Source: Medicago truncatula (lineage: Eukaryota; Streptophyta; Magnoliopsida; Fabales; Fabaceae). Taken from it: 64,000 bases of DNA. The position numbers and the translations under genes were made by a program. Shown here piece by piece: positions 11,301 to 23,782 of this stretch (positions within the stretch are counted from its first letter, which is position 1; each line of letters begins with the position of its first letter). Location: the NCBI RefSeq assembly GCF_003473485.1, contig NC_053048.1, positions 52,015,755 to 52,079,754 of the forward strand. The letters run 5' to 3'. Below the pieces are notes generated by a model. The model searched no databases. It was not told the DNA's origin and worked only from the letters and a program-made list of their open reading frames with translations.

Positions 11301-12395
11301 ATTATTCTATTTTTATCAAACTTGGTTAAAAAATATTTATGTAGACGTTTAATATTAAATTGGTATGATCTCTAAAATATACATTAAATTAGTATGTTTA
11401 AATTCACCACTCCTAAAAATAAAGTTTATATATGTATTATCAATCTTGATTTGAAACAAAATTGATTGTTTATCGAATTTATAATACTATTGATGAAATA
11501 ATTATCTGTAAAATTAGACTTGAATTCAAAAAAGAAGAAAACATGTTTTAGTAAATTAGTAATAAATGTTAACAACGATTTTTAAAATTCTTAAATTTTA
11601 CTCAAAAAATTTAAAGATGATAAAAATAGTCTATAAATGTTAAAAATTATTTTTTTTTTTATTTTATCCAAACGAAAACATTTTGAAATTCAATTGAATC
11701 GTTTTAATTGTCTAGCATTTTAGATGTCTAAGAAAAAATTCAATATCCTCGTCCAAATAAACTCTTAAAACACGTGTTAACTTTGACCCTTTATCCAAAA
11801 CAAGTTCCCAGTGAGGCTAATAATATCAAGCAGCTTCTGAAATTAACATGGAGATGTTCCATGTTTGAACGTGTGAAAATATAAACCCTCTCTCTAACTA
11901 TATATATCAATTCAAAGTATTGCATGTTCCTTGTCACAATTGGATTGGGCAAGGTCAGTGACATTCTCTCCTTAATGGTACACAAGTGGAGTAATGAGCG
12001 TTATTCTAGCACAAGGAAGTTGTATAGATGAGAACCTATTTGAAGTCCTCTTAGACAGACATGATAGAGGGACACGGGTTGCAGAAAAGATGCATACGAG
12101 AAGAAAGGAAGAAGAAACAAGAAACAGAATCAAGGAGAAGAAAAATAGTTCAACAACATGTTGAAATAAAAAGGGGTAAAAGAGTAACTAGCTAATTAAG
12201 ATTATCTACTCTATTGTATACCCTACAAATTGAGGGGAAGAAAAATAAAAGGCAAGCCAATATGGGAAGAAATAGATTTCATGTGTTTCATGTCAATTGC
12301 ATTGTTAATTATACGCATATCCAACTAATGTGGTGTCTTTTATTCTAGAAGTACTCCTGCCAATCTCAAATATAATATCAAAAAAGGTCATTTTG
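11301..12395. other. intergenic, no gene recognised
   Basis: AT-rich sequence with no long frames, RNA genes or clear repeat ends. Confidence 0.4.
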
Positions 12396-12397
12396 TT

Positions 12398-12722
12398 GGT
12401 CCAAAATAATTAGTCACTTTGGTCCCTGAATGGGAAAGGAGTAGTCACTTTAGTCTCTGAATGCAAAGAAATTGCAAAACAATCTCAAATGTAGACTCTA
12501 TTGGTCAATTTCAGGGACTAAAGTGATTAGCGGAGTCTACATTCAGAGATTAAATTGACTAACGGAGTCTGCATTCAGGGACTAAATTGACTAACAAACT
12601 CTACATTCAGGAACTATTTGAGTCTATATTCAAGGACTATTTTGCAATTTATTTGCATTCAAGGACTAAACTGACGACTCTTTTCCTATTAAGGGACTAA
12701 AGTGACTAATTTTTCAAAATAA
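12398..12722. repeat. TIR MITE (TTAGTCACTTTGGTCCCTGA)
   Basis: The left arm reads ATTAGTCACTTTGGTCCCTG and the right arm is its inverted form, GGGACTAAAGTGACTAAT. The interior holds short direct repeats of ACTAACGGAGTCTGCATTCA. Confidence 0.7.
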
Positions 12723-12976
12723 GTATTACCATATTTAAGTAATGATATCTTTTACATGATATCACTCAATTTTCAATAACTTTTTTATTCTGAGCAAACA
12801 CATCTTAATGAAGAAGTAGTTTGGACAATGCAAAGTGAAACAGAAATTCAGTTAGACTGGCCATTCAAAAAAAAAATAGTTTTAAAGATTAACCCAAATC
12901 ATCAGGTTCAACCGATTAAATCAGAAACCGCTCAATTTGCTGGCTGGTTCAATTTTGGTTGCACTTTAATTTTATT

Positions 12977-13046
12977 TTTTTTGGAGTTCGAACCCTAGAC
13001 AATTGCATAAATTACCAACTTAGTTAAGCTCTTGAACCACTTTTTA
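12977..13046 (-). repeat. SINE-like fragment
   Basis: A T-run is followed by GGAGTTCGAACCCTAGAC and ACCAACTTAGTTAAGCTC. This is the reverse of the A-box/B-box arrangement in the copies at 40636, 41268 and 45757. Confidence 0.45.
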
Positions 13047-13549
13047 CCCTCAAGTGGTTCTTATCTTTTGTATTATTTAGTTTTGCTTTTAAATTTTTTA
13101 GGTATAATCTGATACAACCATATGTACTTTAATCTTGAGCCGATGGAACAGTGGCCTAAAAAGTCTAACCAGGTCGATTTTGAGTCCTGATTTTAAAACA
13201 TAGGCTAATATGCAGCAATCAAAACCTCCAAGAGTTTGATGGCTGCTATCCACAACATTCATAATTCTCATTACGCTTAAAACAATTGCTACAAAAGTTA
13301 AAAGCTTTCGCCAGGAAAGAAAACATGAATTGCGCTTTTATATTTCTGATACAATAAATGTTTTCTACTAAAAACCTTCCATATAAATATCCATAAGACT
13401 TATATCAATAAAACCTTGAAAGGAATTATACAAATTGAAACACCTTTCCACATTGCACCTGACAGATAACATGGAAAATAATTCGGTAAGTACATCCCAT
13501 TGACAAGCTTTAACTTTAAGAAACAAGTCCTATAAAGTTAAAGCACGTA

Positions 13550-14825
13550 GGGATAAATAGTGTTTTGCCTTGTCATTTGAACGAAATTTGGTTTACCTCT
13601 ATTAAAAAAAATATATATATATATATATTAGATTTCAACCTTGTGATTTCAATTTTTTGGATTTCAAACTTTAGTCCATCTTGTAGAAATAAGCTGATAT
13701 GGCGCATTACATTGATGAGTTGGAAATTTTTATTTCTTTTCCAAAAAAAAATATTCCATCTGGAATTCTTCTATCGAAAACATAATTTAAATTACTTAAA
13801 ACATTAAATTTTTAACATAATTAATAAATTCATCCAGGTTCATCTTGATCTTCATCATCCCAACTTAAATCTTCATCCAAACCCATCCAATAAACATGAT
13901 CCAACATCAACAAAACCCAGCAATAAACTTCATCCAAAAACTCTCACTCTATTGGTTATTTTTCTTCCTCTCTCCATTCTCTTTACTCCCTTTTCTCTTT
14001 CCTTCGTTTCTCTTCGCCTTATTTTTCACTCTACCCTTTTTCCTTCCTCGTTTCCCTTCTTTCCTTTTTCTTTACCCTCTTTCTCTCCTTGTTCTCTCTT
14101 TAATTTCCTCTTCAAAAAACTCATCAAAACCTTATCTTATCCTTTTCTCTGCTATGAGAGAGAGAGAGAGAGAGAGAGATGGTTCTTAGATCTACATTTT
14201 TTCATCATCATCAAAGAGAAGAATTGATCAATAAATAAGGGTGGTTCAGTTGAAGAATACGGTGATCGAGAAGGAAGGTGAAGGTTTAATTTTAAAGGGT
14301 ATCAAGGTATGGGTGGGAGGAAGGTGGTGAATGGTGATGGATTTGGGGCTCCTTGTTTTTTTATTGTTGTTTTTGTACAGGGGTGGAAATGGGAAGTGGA
14401 AGGGTTTGGGGCTGGGGAAAGAATAAGTATGATAAGATTCTTTTTTTTTTTTTTAGTTTATGGATTTTCGAATGAATTTTTGGGTTTCATTTGAGTCTGT
14501 TCTTGAAATTAAGATATGAGTTTTTGCATTTTCTGGGTTGAAGGGTTGGAGCAGATGAAGGAGATAAGGTGTTAGAGGAGATGAAGGAAAATAAAAAAAT
14601 AAAAACAAGTGTTTAGTAATTTAAAATACAGGTGGCATAAAAACAATTAAAAAAGAAATAAAAAAGTCAACTCAGCATGCGACATCACCATGTTTGCACA
14701 GTCATATGTCATGAAGGTCTAAAACAGAAGAATCTTCAAATGACAAAGGTTGAAATCTAAAAAAAAATACAAGGGTGTAAACCAAAACTCGCTCAAATGG
14801 CAGGGTGCAAAATAACATTTAACCC
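13550..14825. mobile_element. long-TIR DNA element with leader-like cargo
   Basis: Arms of about 100 bp are inverted: GGGATAAATAGTGTTTTGCC at the left, GGGTTAAATGTTATTTTGCA at the right on the other strand, then shared TGTCATTTGAAC/G and TTTGGTTTAC. The interior (13840-14600) has CT-rich tracts, a (GA)n run and a Gly-rich short frame, like a gene leader. No transposase frame is present. The flanking 9-mers do not match, so the superfamily is open. Confidence 0.6.
14155..14180. repeat. (GA)n microsatellite
   Basis: An uninterrupted GA dinucleotide run of about 12 units inside the TIR element. It accounts for the RERERERE-type frames seen here. Confidence 0.9.
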
Positions 14826-14894
14826 AATTAAATATGATGCTTAACAAATCATACCAGTGTCGTCTGTGACAAATTTAAGCTCTTACCGGAGGAA

Positions 14895-17800
14895 TTAAAG
14901 ATCTGAGGCCTTTTGTTTTCTAGGTCTTTTATGAGCTGCTGTAGGTGGAGCTCCATGCCCCTATACAAATAAAGTTCCCGAGACCAACCAGTAATAGTAA
15001 ATTATTAAAATGGTCCAAAAGCAAATGTAAAACTAATCAATTGACGGGAGAATAATTAGACAAAATACGTTGTGGTGTACCTTGCGTTTTTGGTCCTTTT
15101 TGCCAACCCTTTCGCCTGAAACAACAGTTTTATGCATATGTTCAATGATAAATAGATGTCATTTCCCTTACTTTATAGAAATTTAGAAAGCAGGTACAAA
15201 CAAAATTAATATATATTACCTCCAAAATTCAACGAATCGGGAATAAATGTACGATCCTGATTCCCACCACAAAATAAATGTGTCAGTAGTTTCCAAATCA
15301 CGAGCCTAAAACAATAGAGGGGAAACTACCAAAAAGAAATAAAAATATGAATTTCCGACCTTTGGTGTGCCTGGTGTTTCACCGTAGGATCCATCACGGA
15401 AAGATGAACCTTCGGCCTCTTTATATTGCACCTGCCACATATATCACAACAAGTAATTAAATCAAAGAAATTTGGGGGGTGGGGGAAAATAAGCCAGTAT
15501 AGAATGTTGCTGATTCTATGAACAATCATACATTAGACAGGCATATTGCAAGCCCATGAAAATTCTAACAATTGAAATCATCATCTGCTTATAAACATGA
15601 ATGAATAAATACATTCAGCAAAATATGATTCTCTCAACTTTCTTATACCGATATACCTGTTTCTGGAGATTCAGCCAAGTTAGTATTTCTCTTCTTAGTT
15701 CAAGATGCTCTGCACAAACAGCTTTTGTTGGAACCCTCGGTTTCAAATTGACCTGGAATCACAGAATGCATCATGAACCCAAACATATGGTCAAACTCAA
15801 CTCATTACAAAAATTTCATTTTGGATTTAACATATATCTGCCTCAATATAAGACTCTCTTATCTAATTCATGGGTATTAAGATGGTTAATTTGGTCAATA
15901 GCAATAAATTTGTCAGCAATGTTTTAGAAAGAAAGAAAAGCAAGCTGCATTAAAAGTTAAGGTAGTCGGGACAAACCCCGAGATCTTGCAATGTTTGCTC
16001 AACCCGTTTGATAGTCCGAACTCCAGCAGTTGCGTTTGAAGCTTGCACCATTTGCTCGAGTGCATATGTCCTCAAATATACACGAAGCTGAAACATTTCT
16101 CACTATCAGATAATGCTACGAAGTATGAGAATTTAATAAATTGTAAAAATTGCCCCTCATTAAAACAAATTATTTGAAATATTTTGATCAATGCAAGATC
16201 AAAATTTTAAAGATTAGATCAGAATTCTGGTTAACGCCAGTGCTACAAAATGAAGTTTTAAGTTAGCTTGTCTACTGCCTAACACAAATTTCCACCAGGT
16301 TAGAGACTAGCAATGTAATGCAAGATTATGAAAATTGTGCCTAGGGTTCTGCTTAACATGATACACCAGCACCTTTAACAGAGCTACTTGACGGAGGAAG
16401 CATTTTGACTGTCGTTACACAATTTAGGGAAGCAATTTGATATTTCGCTATTTAGAGTGCCCAAATTGCCAGACACTTAATTTCAGAACACAAAATGGTA
16501 GTTTACTCAAATAACTTACCATGCGAAGAGAAGCTAGAGTAGAAGCATTATCTGCAGAAGGCACGACCATTTGTGGAAGTTGCACATTCGAAGGAGATAC
16601 AGTTTCACCGGGGACAGCCCTCTCTGTAAGTTCTGCATCAGCATTTGAAGCAACAGCCAATTGAGACTGTTCAGTAACCTGAAAAATGTATAAAATCAAT
16701 ATCCCATGCACAAATGTGCAAGTACAGATCATGTGAAATACATTTTATACATTCCGCGAATTTTGTTGCCCCAAATTGGTAATTATAAAACAAGAACAAG
16801 TGATTCAAGAACAATACTTCAGCATATATTTTACTGTCAGTAAAAATTAATAGTGATTAAGTTATGACTACAAAGCTCTAACTTTAGTTTACCTCCCATG
16901 CTAACTAAAAAGTGCACAGCATACTAGGAAACATTCCCCAATATTCGAAGTGATGGGTAGGAATTTATAATCAAGATTTCTCAAGAAATCAGAATTAGAT
17001 CATAAGAAATTTGACCTTGAATCTTGATAACAACTCCTAAGTTAATAGTGTATTGGTAAATCAATCTTGAAACAATTACCTTAGAAGCCATCCGTAATTC
17101 AGCTATCCTTTTTGCTTCAATAAGAACCTGCATGATAAAACAATATAAGTAGCCATACGTCATTTACTATGAGGGTAAATCAATGGCAGAAATGTATGAA
17201 GTATTATTTTTTCTTTGAAGGACAGAACCTCTTCATCTCTTTTCTCTTGTTGTCTTGTTTGGGAGAGGACCATAGACAGTGCCCGTTTTCGCTCCATTTC
17301 TTGTGAAACATTATATGGTTCCTACATTGAAAAGAGAAAACGAGTTACTATCACCACATTGCAATGGCTTAAGGCAGGTGAGAGTCTGTTTAACCGGTAA
17401 ATGTAAACTCAAAGACAAAATAGAGTAACTAATTCAAAACATCATACATTAATATAAAATTTGACTTCACCTTAATGATAGGATGTGTTGCAATGTCCCC
17501 GGAAGATGCAGCTCTGGCAAGTAATATAGCCCGCAACACTACATGACAGGGATGTGTGATAAAAAAATCAAGTTCAAAATATCACATTTTTGCTCATGCA
17601 ATCGCCATATCATCAGAATTGAAAGCATGAGTTTTTTTTTTTTTACAATTGAAAGTATGAGTTAAATGACACGAATAGTGGAGTGCAATATATAATAATT
17701 ATTGAACAAAGACGTACCACTATAATATCGATCCTTTAACTCCTCTACAGTCCGAGATGATGGGAACCTATCAGCTATCACAACAAAACGAAGATCGAAC

Positions 17801-20245
17801 CTCTCACACAAATCAAATAATTCATTTGTCTCCTCCTTGGTCCACATCTAGGTAGAAAAAGAAGAATCAGGTATATTAATGCATTGAACACTTGGTAAAA
17901 GAGATTAATATAAAAAAAACTGATAGAATGTCAATGTGTTTCAACTTTCAATTGAGTAAAGCGTAGAACTTAATAATTGCAGTTAAAACAGGATAATTGT
18001 ATATGATAAATTGTACAATGGGATGCAGTGTACAAAAGAGGTCCTTGCAAATAAGCCAGGTCCATTGATATATAAATTGATTGCAAATTTTCCCTCATTT
18101 TTTATGTCTAAACTGATAGTGTTTTCTTGTTCTAGAAACCTATCCTCGTATCAGATCTAAAGGACAGGATTTTGTTAAAAAGAAAAACCCCCTCAAGGTA
18201 GCAATGGTTCAAATTTGGAAGCTTTAAAAATCCCATCCGTACAGTTATGTCTCACTGTCATTACCCAATTTGGAAGCTTTAAAAAAATCTAACAAATTCC
18301 TACATGTTTCCATAATGTGGCTCTACAAATCATCAATGGATTGATTTATCATGACAGTTCTCCAAAGATGTACATGTAATTGGAGGAAAATCTCCCAAGA
18401 TGTCCCAAACTATGGTAAATACAAGGTCTATCAAAGCTTAATTTTCGAATAAATTTTGTCACTTAAAAGCAAACTGTAGGGCAAAGGGCAACCTGGTGCA
18501 CTAAAGCTCCCGCATACGCAGGGTCCGGGAAGGGGTTCCACCAGTTTTTTGGTATATTGTACGCAGCCTTCCAGTCACATGACAGGACCTTTACCAGTTG
18601 CGCCAAGGTTACCCCTTTCTTAAAAGCAAACTGTATTCTTATGTATTTTGTATAGCAAAATCTGACAATTAAATAAATATATGCTGGTTGCTAGTAGTTT
18701 GCCTCGCAGGATATAACCCTCAGTAAAATTAAATGAGAAATTTGGAACAAGACTCCATCACTAAAACCAAAGTAGAGTTGTGTTTGATATGATTCTGCTC
18801 AGGTTTCTAGAATGCTATTGTTGTCAAATGTCAGCTCTTCCACACAAAATTGTATATTAATCCCACATCACACTAAACTCTACTTTTACATGAAATCCAT
18901 GTTAAATTATTGACTAAAGAAAAAACTTCAAGGGATGTACCAGCTTAGGTTGTTCATATTAGCCAACACAAGAATAATCCAATATCATTCAGCGGAAAAT
19001 AGAGGTGTCCAGTTGTATTAGTCATAAGCTTCAACTTAAGTAATCGCCAATTAACAAATTTTAAGTTTTATAGATACACACAAAAACAATTTAATTTGTT
19101 CCCTTGCAATAGAAGTCGATGAAGGTCCCACAATCACAGCTCGATACAATACATAAAATAAATTTCAGTTCGGTTAGCATAAATTTGCAACATTGCTGTA
19201 GTTTAAGCAAACTTATCCATAAATTTCCAAAAAATTGTACAATTAGACATGATTACCCACAGGATCTGTCAAATACTTTTCGTATTCCTCGTCTGTGTAT
19301 TTGATAATGTCAACAGACTGCATCACATCAAATAGAAGATTGTGAATAAAACCAAAAAATATAAGCAATGAATAAGAAGCACGAAGACAGAGAGTAACAC
19401 AAATTTAGCTACCTTGTTGTACTTGGCAAAAGAATAGTCTCCAGTAGGAAGAACACCATTGACTACTCGAACCTGAAAAAGAAGTGACACATAAAAAAAA
19501 CTCCCATGCTTATAAATAATCACAGATAATAATCAAACGGACATTGTGACTGACCCAATGGTAGAGATGAAGATCATCTTTACGAGCAGAATTGGTGAAA
19601 GGAAGCCATTGCCAAGTAACCTGAAAAACATAATAACCCCGTTTAGATAACCATCTTAATCAAGCATGTATCACATAAGTGATAAGTGTTTATGCATAAG
19701 CTATTTTTATAATAAAAGATGTGTAAAACTGATTACATAAAAGCTATAAGTTGTATTCATAAGATATCCTGGAAAGCTTATAAAAGAAAAACTAGAAAAG
19801 CTTATGGACTACAATGTTTCTATAAGCTATCTCAAACAGTGTCACAAGTGCTTGTCTCAGTAGATAAACTTATAAGTGCTTACGAAAATAAGCTGAAAAC
19901 GACTTATGGAAACTTATAAGTTGAATCAAATAATAACCTTTTCGTGAGTAGGAGGCTTTTTCTTCAATTGAGAAGCATCAATTGATGGCATAAGAGGTGG
20001 CATTCCACCAGTAAGTGCATAAACCTAAAAATAATACAATTCAATTGAAATCAAATCAGTGATAAAAAAAAAAAAAAAAAAAATGAATAAACTGAGTGGG
20101 TAATGAATGAATGAATGAATAACCTAACCTCGCGTGAAATGCCATCAGGTTTTCTCTGAGATTCTTTGGGAGGTCGAGATTTTTTATTATCAAGAGAAGA
20201 TGGAAATGAGTTTTTGTGCAAACCAAGAATATCCTTCGCGTCCAT
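14895..20245 (-). CDS. SWC4: SWC4/DMAP1 homologue, SWR1 and NuA4 complex subunit
   Basis: Sixteen exons read on the minus strand: 20129-20245, 19938-20024, 19555-19620, 19413-19472, 19261-19317, 17718-17847, 17471-17538, 17229-17321, 17080-17127, 16520-16678, 15977-16087, 15657-15752, 15360-15431, 15220-15256, 15081-15115, 14895-14960. All junctions are GT-AG and the phases close to 433 residues; the Arabidopsis protein (At2g47210) is about 441. The start MDAKDILGL and the end KASDL match that family. Residues about 130-173 form the SANT/Myb-like domain ([10 protein letters not shown] ... DRYYS), and residues about 290-365 the conserved DMAP1-type C-terminal helix region. The protein works in the nucleus in H2A.Z deposition and H4/H2A acetylation. 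The largest intron (17848-19260) holds an Au SINE, and intron 2-3 (19621-19937) a MITE. Confidence 0.96.
18462..18635 (-). repeat. Au SINE with 17-bp target duplication (SWC4 intron)
   Basis: The body is 18479-18618. Read on the minus strand it begins AAAGGGGTAACCTTGGCGCA and ends GGGAGCTTTAGTGCACCAGG, the conserved ends of plant Au SINEs. CTTAAAAGCAAACTGTA flanks it on both sides (18462-18478 and 18619-18635). The middle, where the B box and the internal CTGCAG region normally lie, is partly missing: about 140 bp remain against roughly 180. Confidence 0.85.
19640..19922. repeat. hAT-like MITE (SWC4 intron)
   Basis: It contains CCGTTTAGATAA, ATGCATAAGCTATTTTTATA and repeated CTTATAAG words, related to the NFU1 intron element at 4193-4433. 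The ends are eroded. Confidence 0.5.
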
Positions 20246-20527
20246 TTAGGGTTTCATAGGAAGAAAGAACCAAAAACCTTGCATTCAATTCAATTCAATT
20301 GGGGAAAACCTATCGTATGAAATCACTTCTCTACTTCAATTTTCCCTCTCAATTTCTCAACTGTTCGACAACCTCCGATGCTTCGACGTTATACTATCTT
20401 CACAAAATTACTGTTTTTTTATAACTAACAAAAATTTTGTGTAATTTTTTTTTTTAAAACTTCGAGTCGGTTTATTGTTAACATTTTTATCTGTTTTTTG
20501 TAAAAATAATATTGATAAAATATTTAA
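20246..20527. other. SWC4 upstream region
   Basis: This is the 5' flank and leader of the minus-strand SWC4 gene. Pyrimidine-rich tracts are visible, but no individual promoter element could be assigned. Confidence 0.3.
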
Positions 20528-21028
20528 GGGTTAAATATGTTTTTGATCCCTATAAATATGTCAACTTTTCGTTTTAGTCCCTCTAAAATTTTCCTTCAAC
20601 TTTTAGTCCCTATAAAGTTTTCAATCTTCACTTTTGGTCCATCTTTTAAAGTAAACTCATACGTAGAATTCAAATTATTTAATAAAATTTTCCAGAAAAA
20701 TTCAAAATATTATAAGAATGACATCAAAAAAAATTAAGAATTTTTTAACAAAGCATGAATTTAATATGAATTTTTATATTTTTTATTGTTAAAAATTCAT
20801 ATTTAATTTGTGTTTTGTTAAAAAAATCTAATTTTTTTTTAGGAATTGTTTTTAGAATATTTGACACATTTCTGTACAATTTCATTAAAAAATACAAAAA
20901 TTAAATTAAAAATAGGGACCAAAAGTAGTGATTGAAAATTTTATAGGGACTAAAAGTTGAAGGAAAATTTTAGAGGGACTAAAACGAAAAGTTGACATAT
21001 TTATAGGAACCAAAAGCATATTTAACCC
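20528..21028. repeat. TIR element, GGGTTAAATATGTTTTTGAT family
   Basis: Second copy of the family at 10677-11162. The inverted arms share TTTTCGTTTTAGTCCCTCTA and TTTTCCTTCAACTTTTAGTC. Confidence 0.85.
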
Positions 21029-21053
21029 AATATTTAATTAGTAATATTTTTAT

Positions 21054-21415
21054 GGCTAAAATATGGTTTTAGTCCCTGCAAATATGCCTCGTTTTGGTTT
21101 TAGTCCCTGCTAAAAAAAACATTTGTTTTTGCTCCCTGCAAAATTTTTTGTTTTTGAAAATAGTCCCTGACCCCACTTTTGTGATGATTTGCATACGTGG
21201 CACATTATAACTGAACCAATTTTGTAGTTTTTGGTCCCTGCAAAATATTTTGTTTTTAAAAGAGGTCCCTGCAAAAATTTTTGTTTTTGAAAATAGTCCA
21301 GGGACTATTTTCAAAAACAAAAAATTTTGCAGGGACCAAAAACAATTATTTTTTTTACCATGAACTAAAACCAAAATGAGGCATATTTGCAGGGACTAAA
21401 ACCATATTTTAGCCT
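21054..21415. repeat. TIR MITE (GGCTAAAATATGGTTTTAGT)
   Basis: The inverted arms are nearly perfect over at least 45 bp: GGCTAAAATATGGTTTTAGT, then CCCTGCAAATATGCCTC. It lies next to the preceding TIR element. Confidence 0.85.
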
Positions 21416-21773
21416 ATTTTTATTGGTATATTTTTTTTTTAAGGGTTTATCTTTCTTATAATTACTAATAATGTATTTAAAAATCTTTCTTATAATTACT
21501 AATAATGTATTTAAAATGTAAACTTGATAAAAAAAAGAGTTATACATTTAGCTAAAATATTAAATTCATAATTGGTTCGGTTGAGTAACCAAAGAAAAAA
21601 AAAAGAAATTAATCATTTTAAACTTTTTGAAGTGACTTTTCTTTTTTCAAAAATGTCTTCAATTTTCAATACAAATAAATAACACATGTAATAAATAGAT
21701 AAGAATAAATTTAAATATTAAAAACATGTAACAAGCTAGATGAATATATTTATACTTACTTTTTCATTATACC

Positions 21774-22675
21774 AACTAGCAGAAAGACGGGCACGACGTA
21801 TGTCCGCTCTTTCCAGTGCCCTAACGCATGTGATTATTTTATTATGTTTGTTTTTATAATTTTGATTCAATTTTAAAAAATTAATGGAAATTATTGATAT
21901 ATTGATTTATAAACAAAATATTGGCATGGCATATAAAAAAATTATTTATGAACTCAACATATTTTAGTTTGCCTGCATATAAAATAAAGATAAAATAATG
22001 ATATTTTATTGTTATTTTAATAGTAATTAGTAACATCATAACATAAATGTATACATGACATGTTATGTAAAAGAAACATTGTTTTAAACAGTAAAAAAAA
22101 TTCATAAGGTACTATGTGTAAGTTTTCTTCTTAAATTAAATTTATTGTTATATATTTGTTACATGTGTTATTTATATTTAAAATTAAAATTTAAAATTAA
22201 AGGTATTTTTTGAAAGAAAAGTTCAATCCTAAAGTGTGCTGAAAGGGATAGTTTTCTTTATATATAGTATAGATTATTGTTATATATTTGTTACATGTCT
22301 TATTTGTATTTAAAGTTAAAATTTAAAATTAATGGTATTTTTGGAAGAAAAAAAAAGTCCAACCCAAAGTGTGCTGAAAGTGGTAGTTTTCTTTATATAT
22401 AGTATAGATTATACCCTTAAACAACTTTTTCTGTGATAAAAATTGTTGTTGATGTCATTAAAAAAATAATTTAGGTTATAACTTTTTTGTTATATATTGT
22501 TGGTGTCAATTGAAATATATAATCATGGTTGGTTTGGTTTGTTATAACTTGACATCAACAACCATTTATATTTTTAGTTTTAATCAAAATAAAATTTCAT
22601 ATAAAAAAACATCGTTCATAATTTTCAAATGTTAGCATCATAAAAAGATGAGTGTCCGTCTTTTCGCTAGTTAAT
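21774..22675. mobile_element. cluster of non-autonomous Helitron-like copies
   Basis: A minus-oriented 3' end, GAGCGGACATACGTCGTGCC then CTTTCTGCTAGT, lies at 21774-21820. Two minus-oriented 5' ends, TCTATACTATATATAAAG, lie near 22273 and 22410. A plus-oriented 3' end (GTCCGTCTTTTCGCTAGT) lies at 22653-22670. The pieces are related to 307-832. No Rep/helicase frame is present. Confidence 0.5.
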
Positions 22676-22734
22676 ATAAAAACTATTTGCACGTTCATCC
22701 AAAAAAAAATTAACAAATAGTTAATCGTAATAAA

Positions 22735-23375
22735 GCGGCAGTTTTCTCAGAAACTTTTTTCGCAACAGGCTTCCGACCAAAGACGGTCTCCTTCGGCGGC
22801 AAATTCTACACATTGATGATACTTTGTGTGTGGGTGGGTGCGGCTCTGCAGAAACTGCAAACCATCCTCTTTTCAGCTGCGACACCTTTGGCAGCGTGTG
22901 GCTCGCAGTTTTGCAGTGGCTTCGGTTATCTTTTGTAGCTCCAGCTAGGTGTAGGAACCATTTCATTCAGCTCGTGCAGTTGGTCGGCTTTCCTCGTTCT
23001 TCATACACGTTCCTTCAGATAATATGGATGGCTTGTGTCTGGATTGTTTGGATGGAAAGGACCAATCATGTTTTTCATCAGTTGGCTACAACTCCTCATA
23101 CTTTAGCTTAAAAGGTTAAGTTGTATTCTTTCCATTGTTTAAATGCAAAGTTGTCCACTTTTGTTTTTAGATATCACGATCAGTGGCAGCACCATTTGTC
23201 TTGTATGAGTGTTGGCCTAAATTTTTTATGTTTCTTCAGTCTCATGATTACGATGTGTGTTTTTTATGCACCAATGACTAAACTTTGTACTTGATTTAGA
23301 TGATTCTCTTTTGCACATCTTGTGCGAGATGAATTATATGTGGTAATTTAAATCTCATTCTAGCTTGTTAAAAAA
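22735..23375 (+). mobile_element. LINE fragment (zf-RVT region and 3' end)
   Basis: The frame reads FFRNRLPTKDGLLRRQILH, then a Cys/His zinc-knuckle region with CVGGCGSAE and NHPLFSCDTF, and continues to HQLATTPHTLA before stops. This is the linker and zinc-knuckle region that follows the reverse transcriptase in plant L1-type LINEs. The tail shares TTTGCACATCTTGTGCGAGA with 1990-2096 and ends in poly-A (about 23370). The catalytic RT part is absent (5' truncated). Confidence 0.7.
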
Positions 23376-23780
23376 AAAATCAAAGTGATATAAAAAATTA
23401 AATGAGTGAATAAACCAAAAATTTAAATCTATATTTTGAGAAGATGAAGTATCATTCAGGTTTGGTTGATTAATGTGTAGATGAAGTCTGCTCTTCTCCA
23501 GCAAGTTTTGCTCCCACCCAATCAAATTGACCAAAATATCACTAACGAAAATGTAAAAAAAACGTGACCTAATTTTTAACACCTACATGAATTAACTCAC
23601 ATTGATTCTTTCACTGCAATTTTTCATTCACAAACCAATGGTCTCCAATCAAGAAGTGGGCAAGACAATTAAATAATCCACAAAACACAAGAAAGTAATA
23701 ATCAACCAAATTAAAAACAAGATGAGAGGCATCAATTACTTTATATCATATTATTATTCTTAAATTTTGAGGTATTTTTT
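23376..23780. other. intergenic, no gene recognised
   Basis: AT-rich spacer. Its only frame, on the minus strand, lacks any recognisable family. Confidence 0.35.
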
Positions 23781-23782
23781 TT

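Noticed and set aside
13896-14227. Frames rich in Phe/Leu/Ser then RERERE
   Set aside because: Translation of CT tracts and the GA microsatellite, not a protein.
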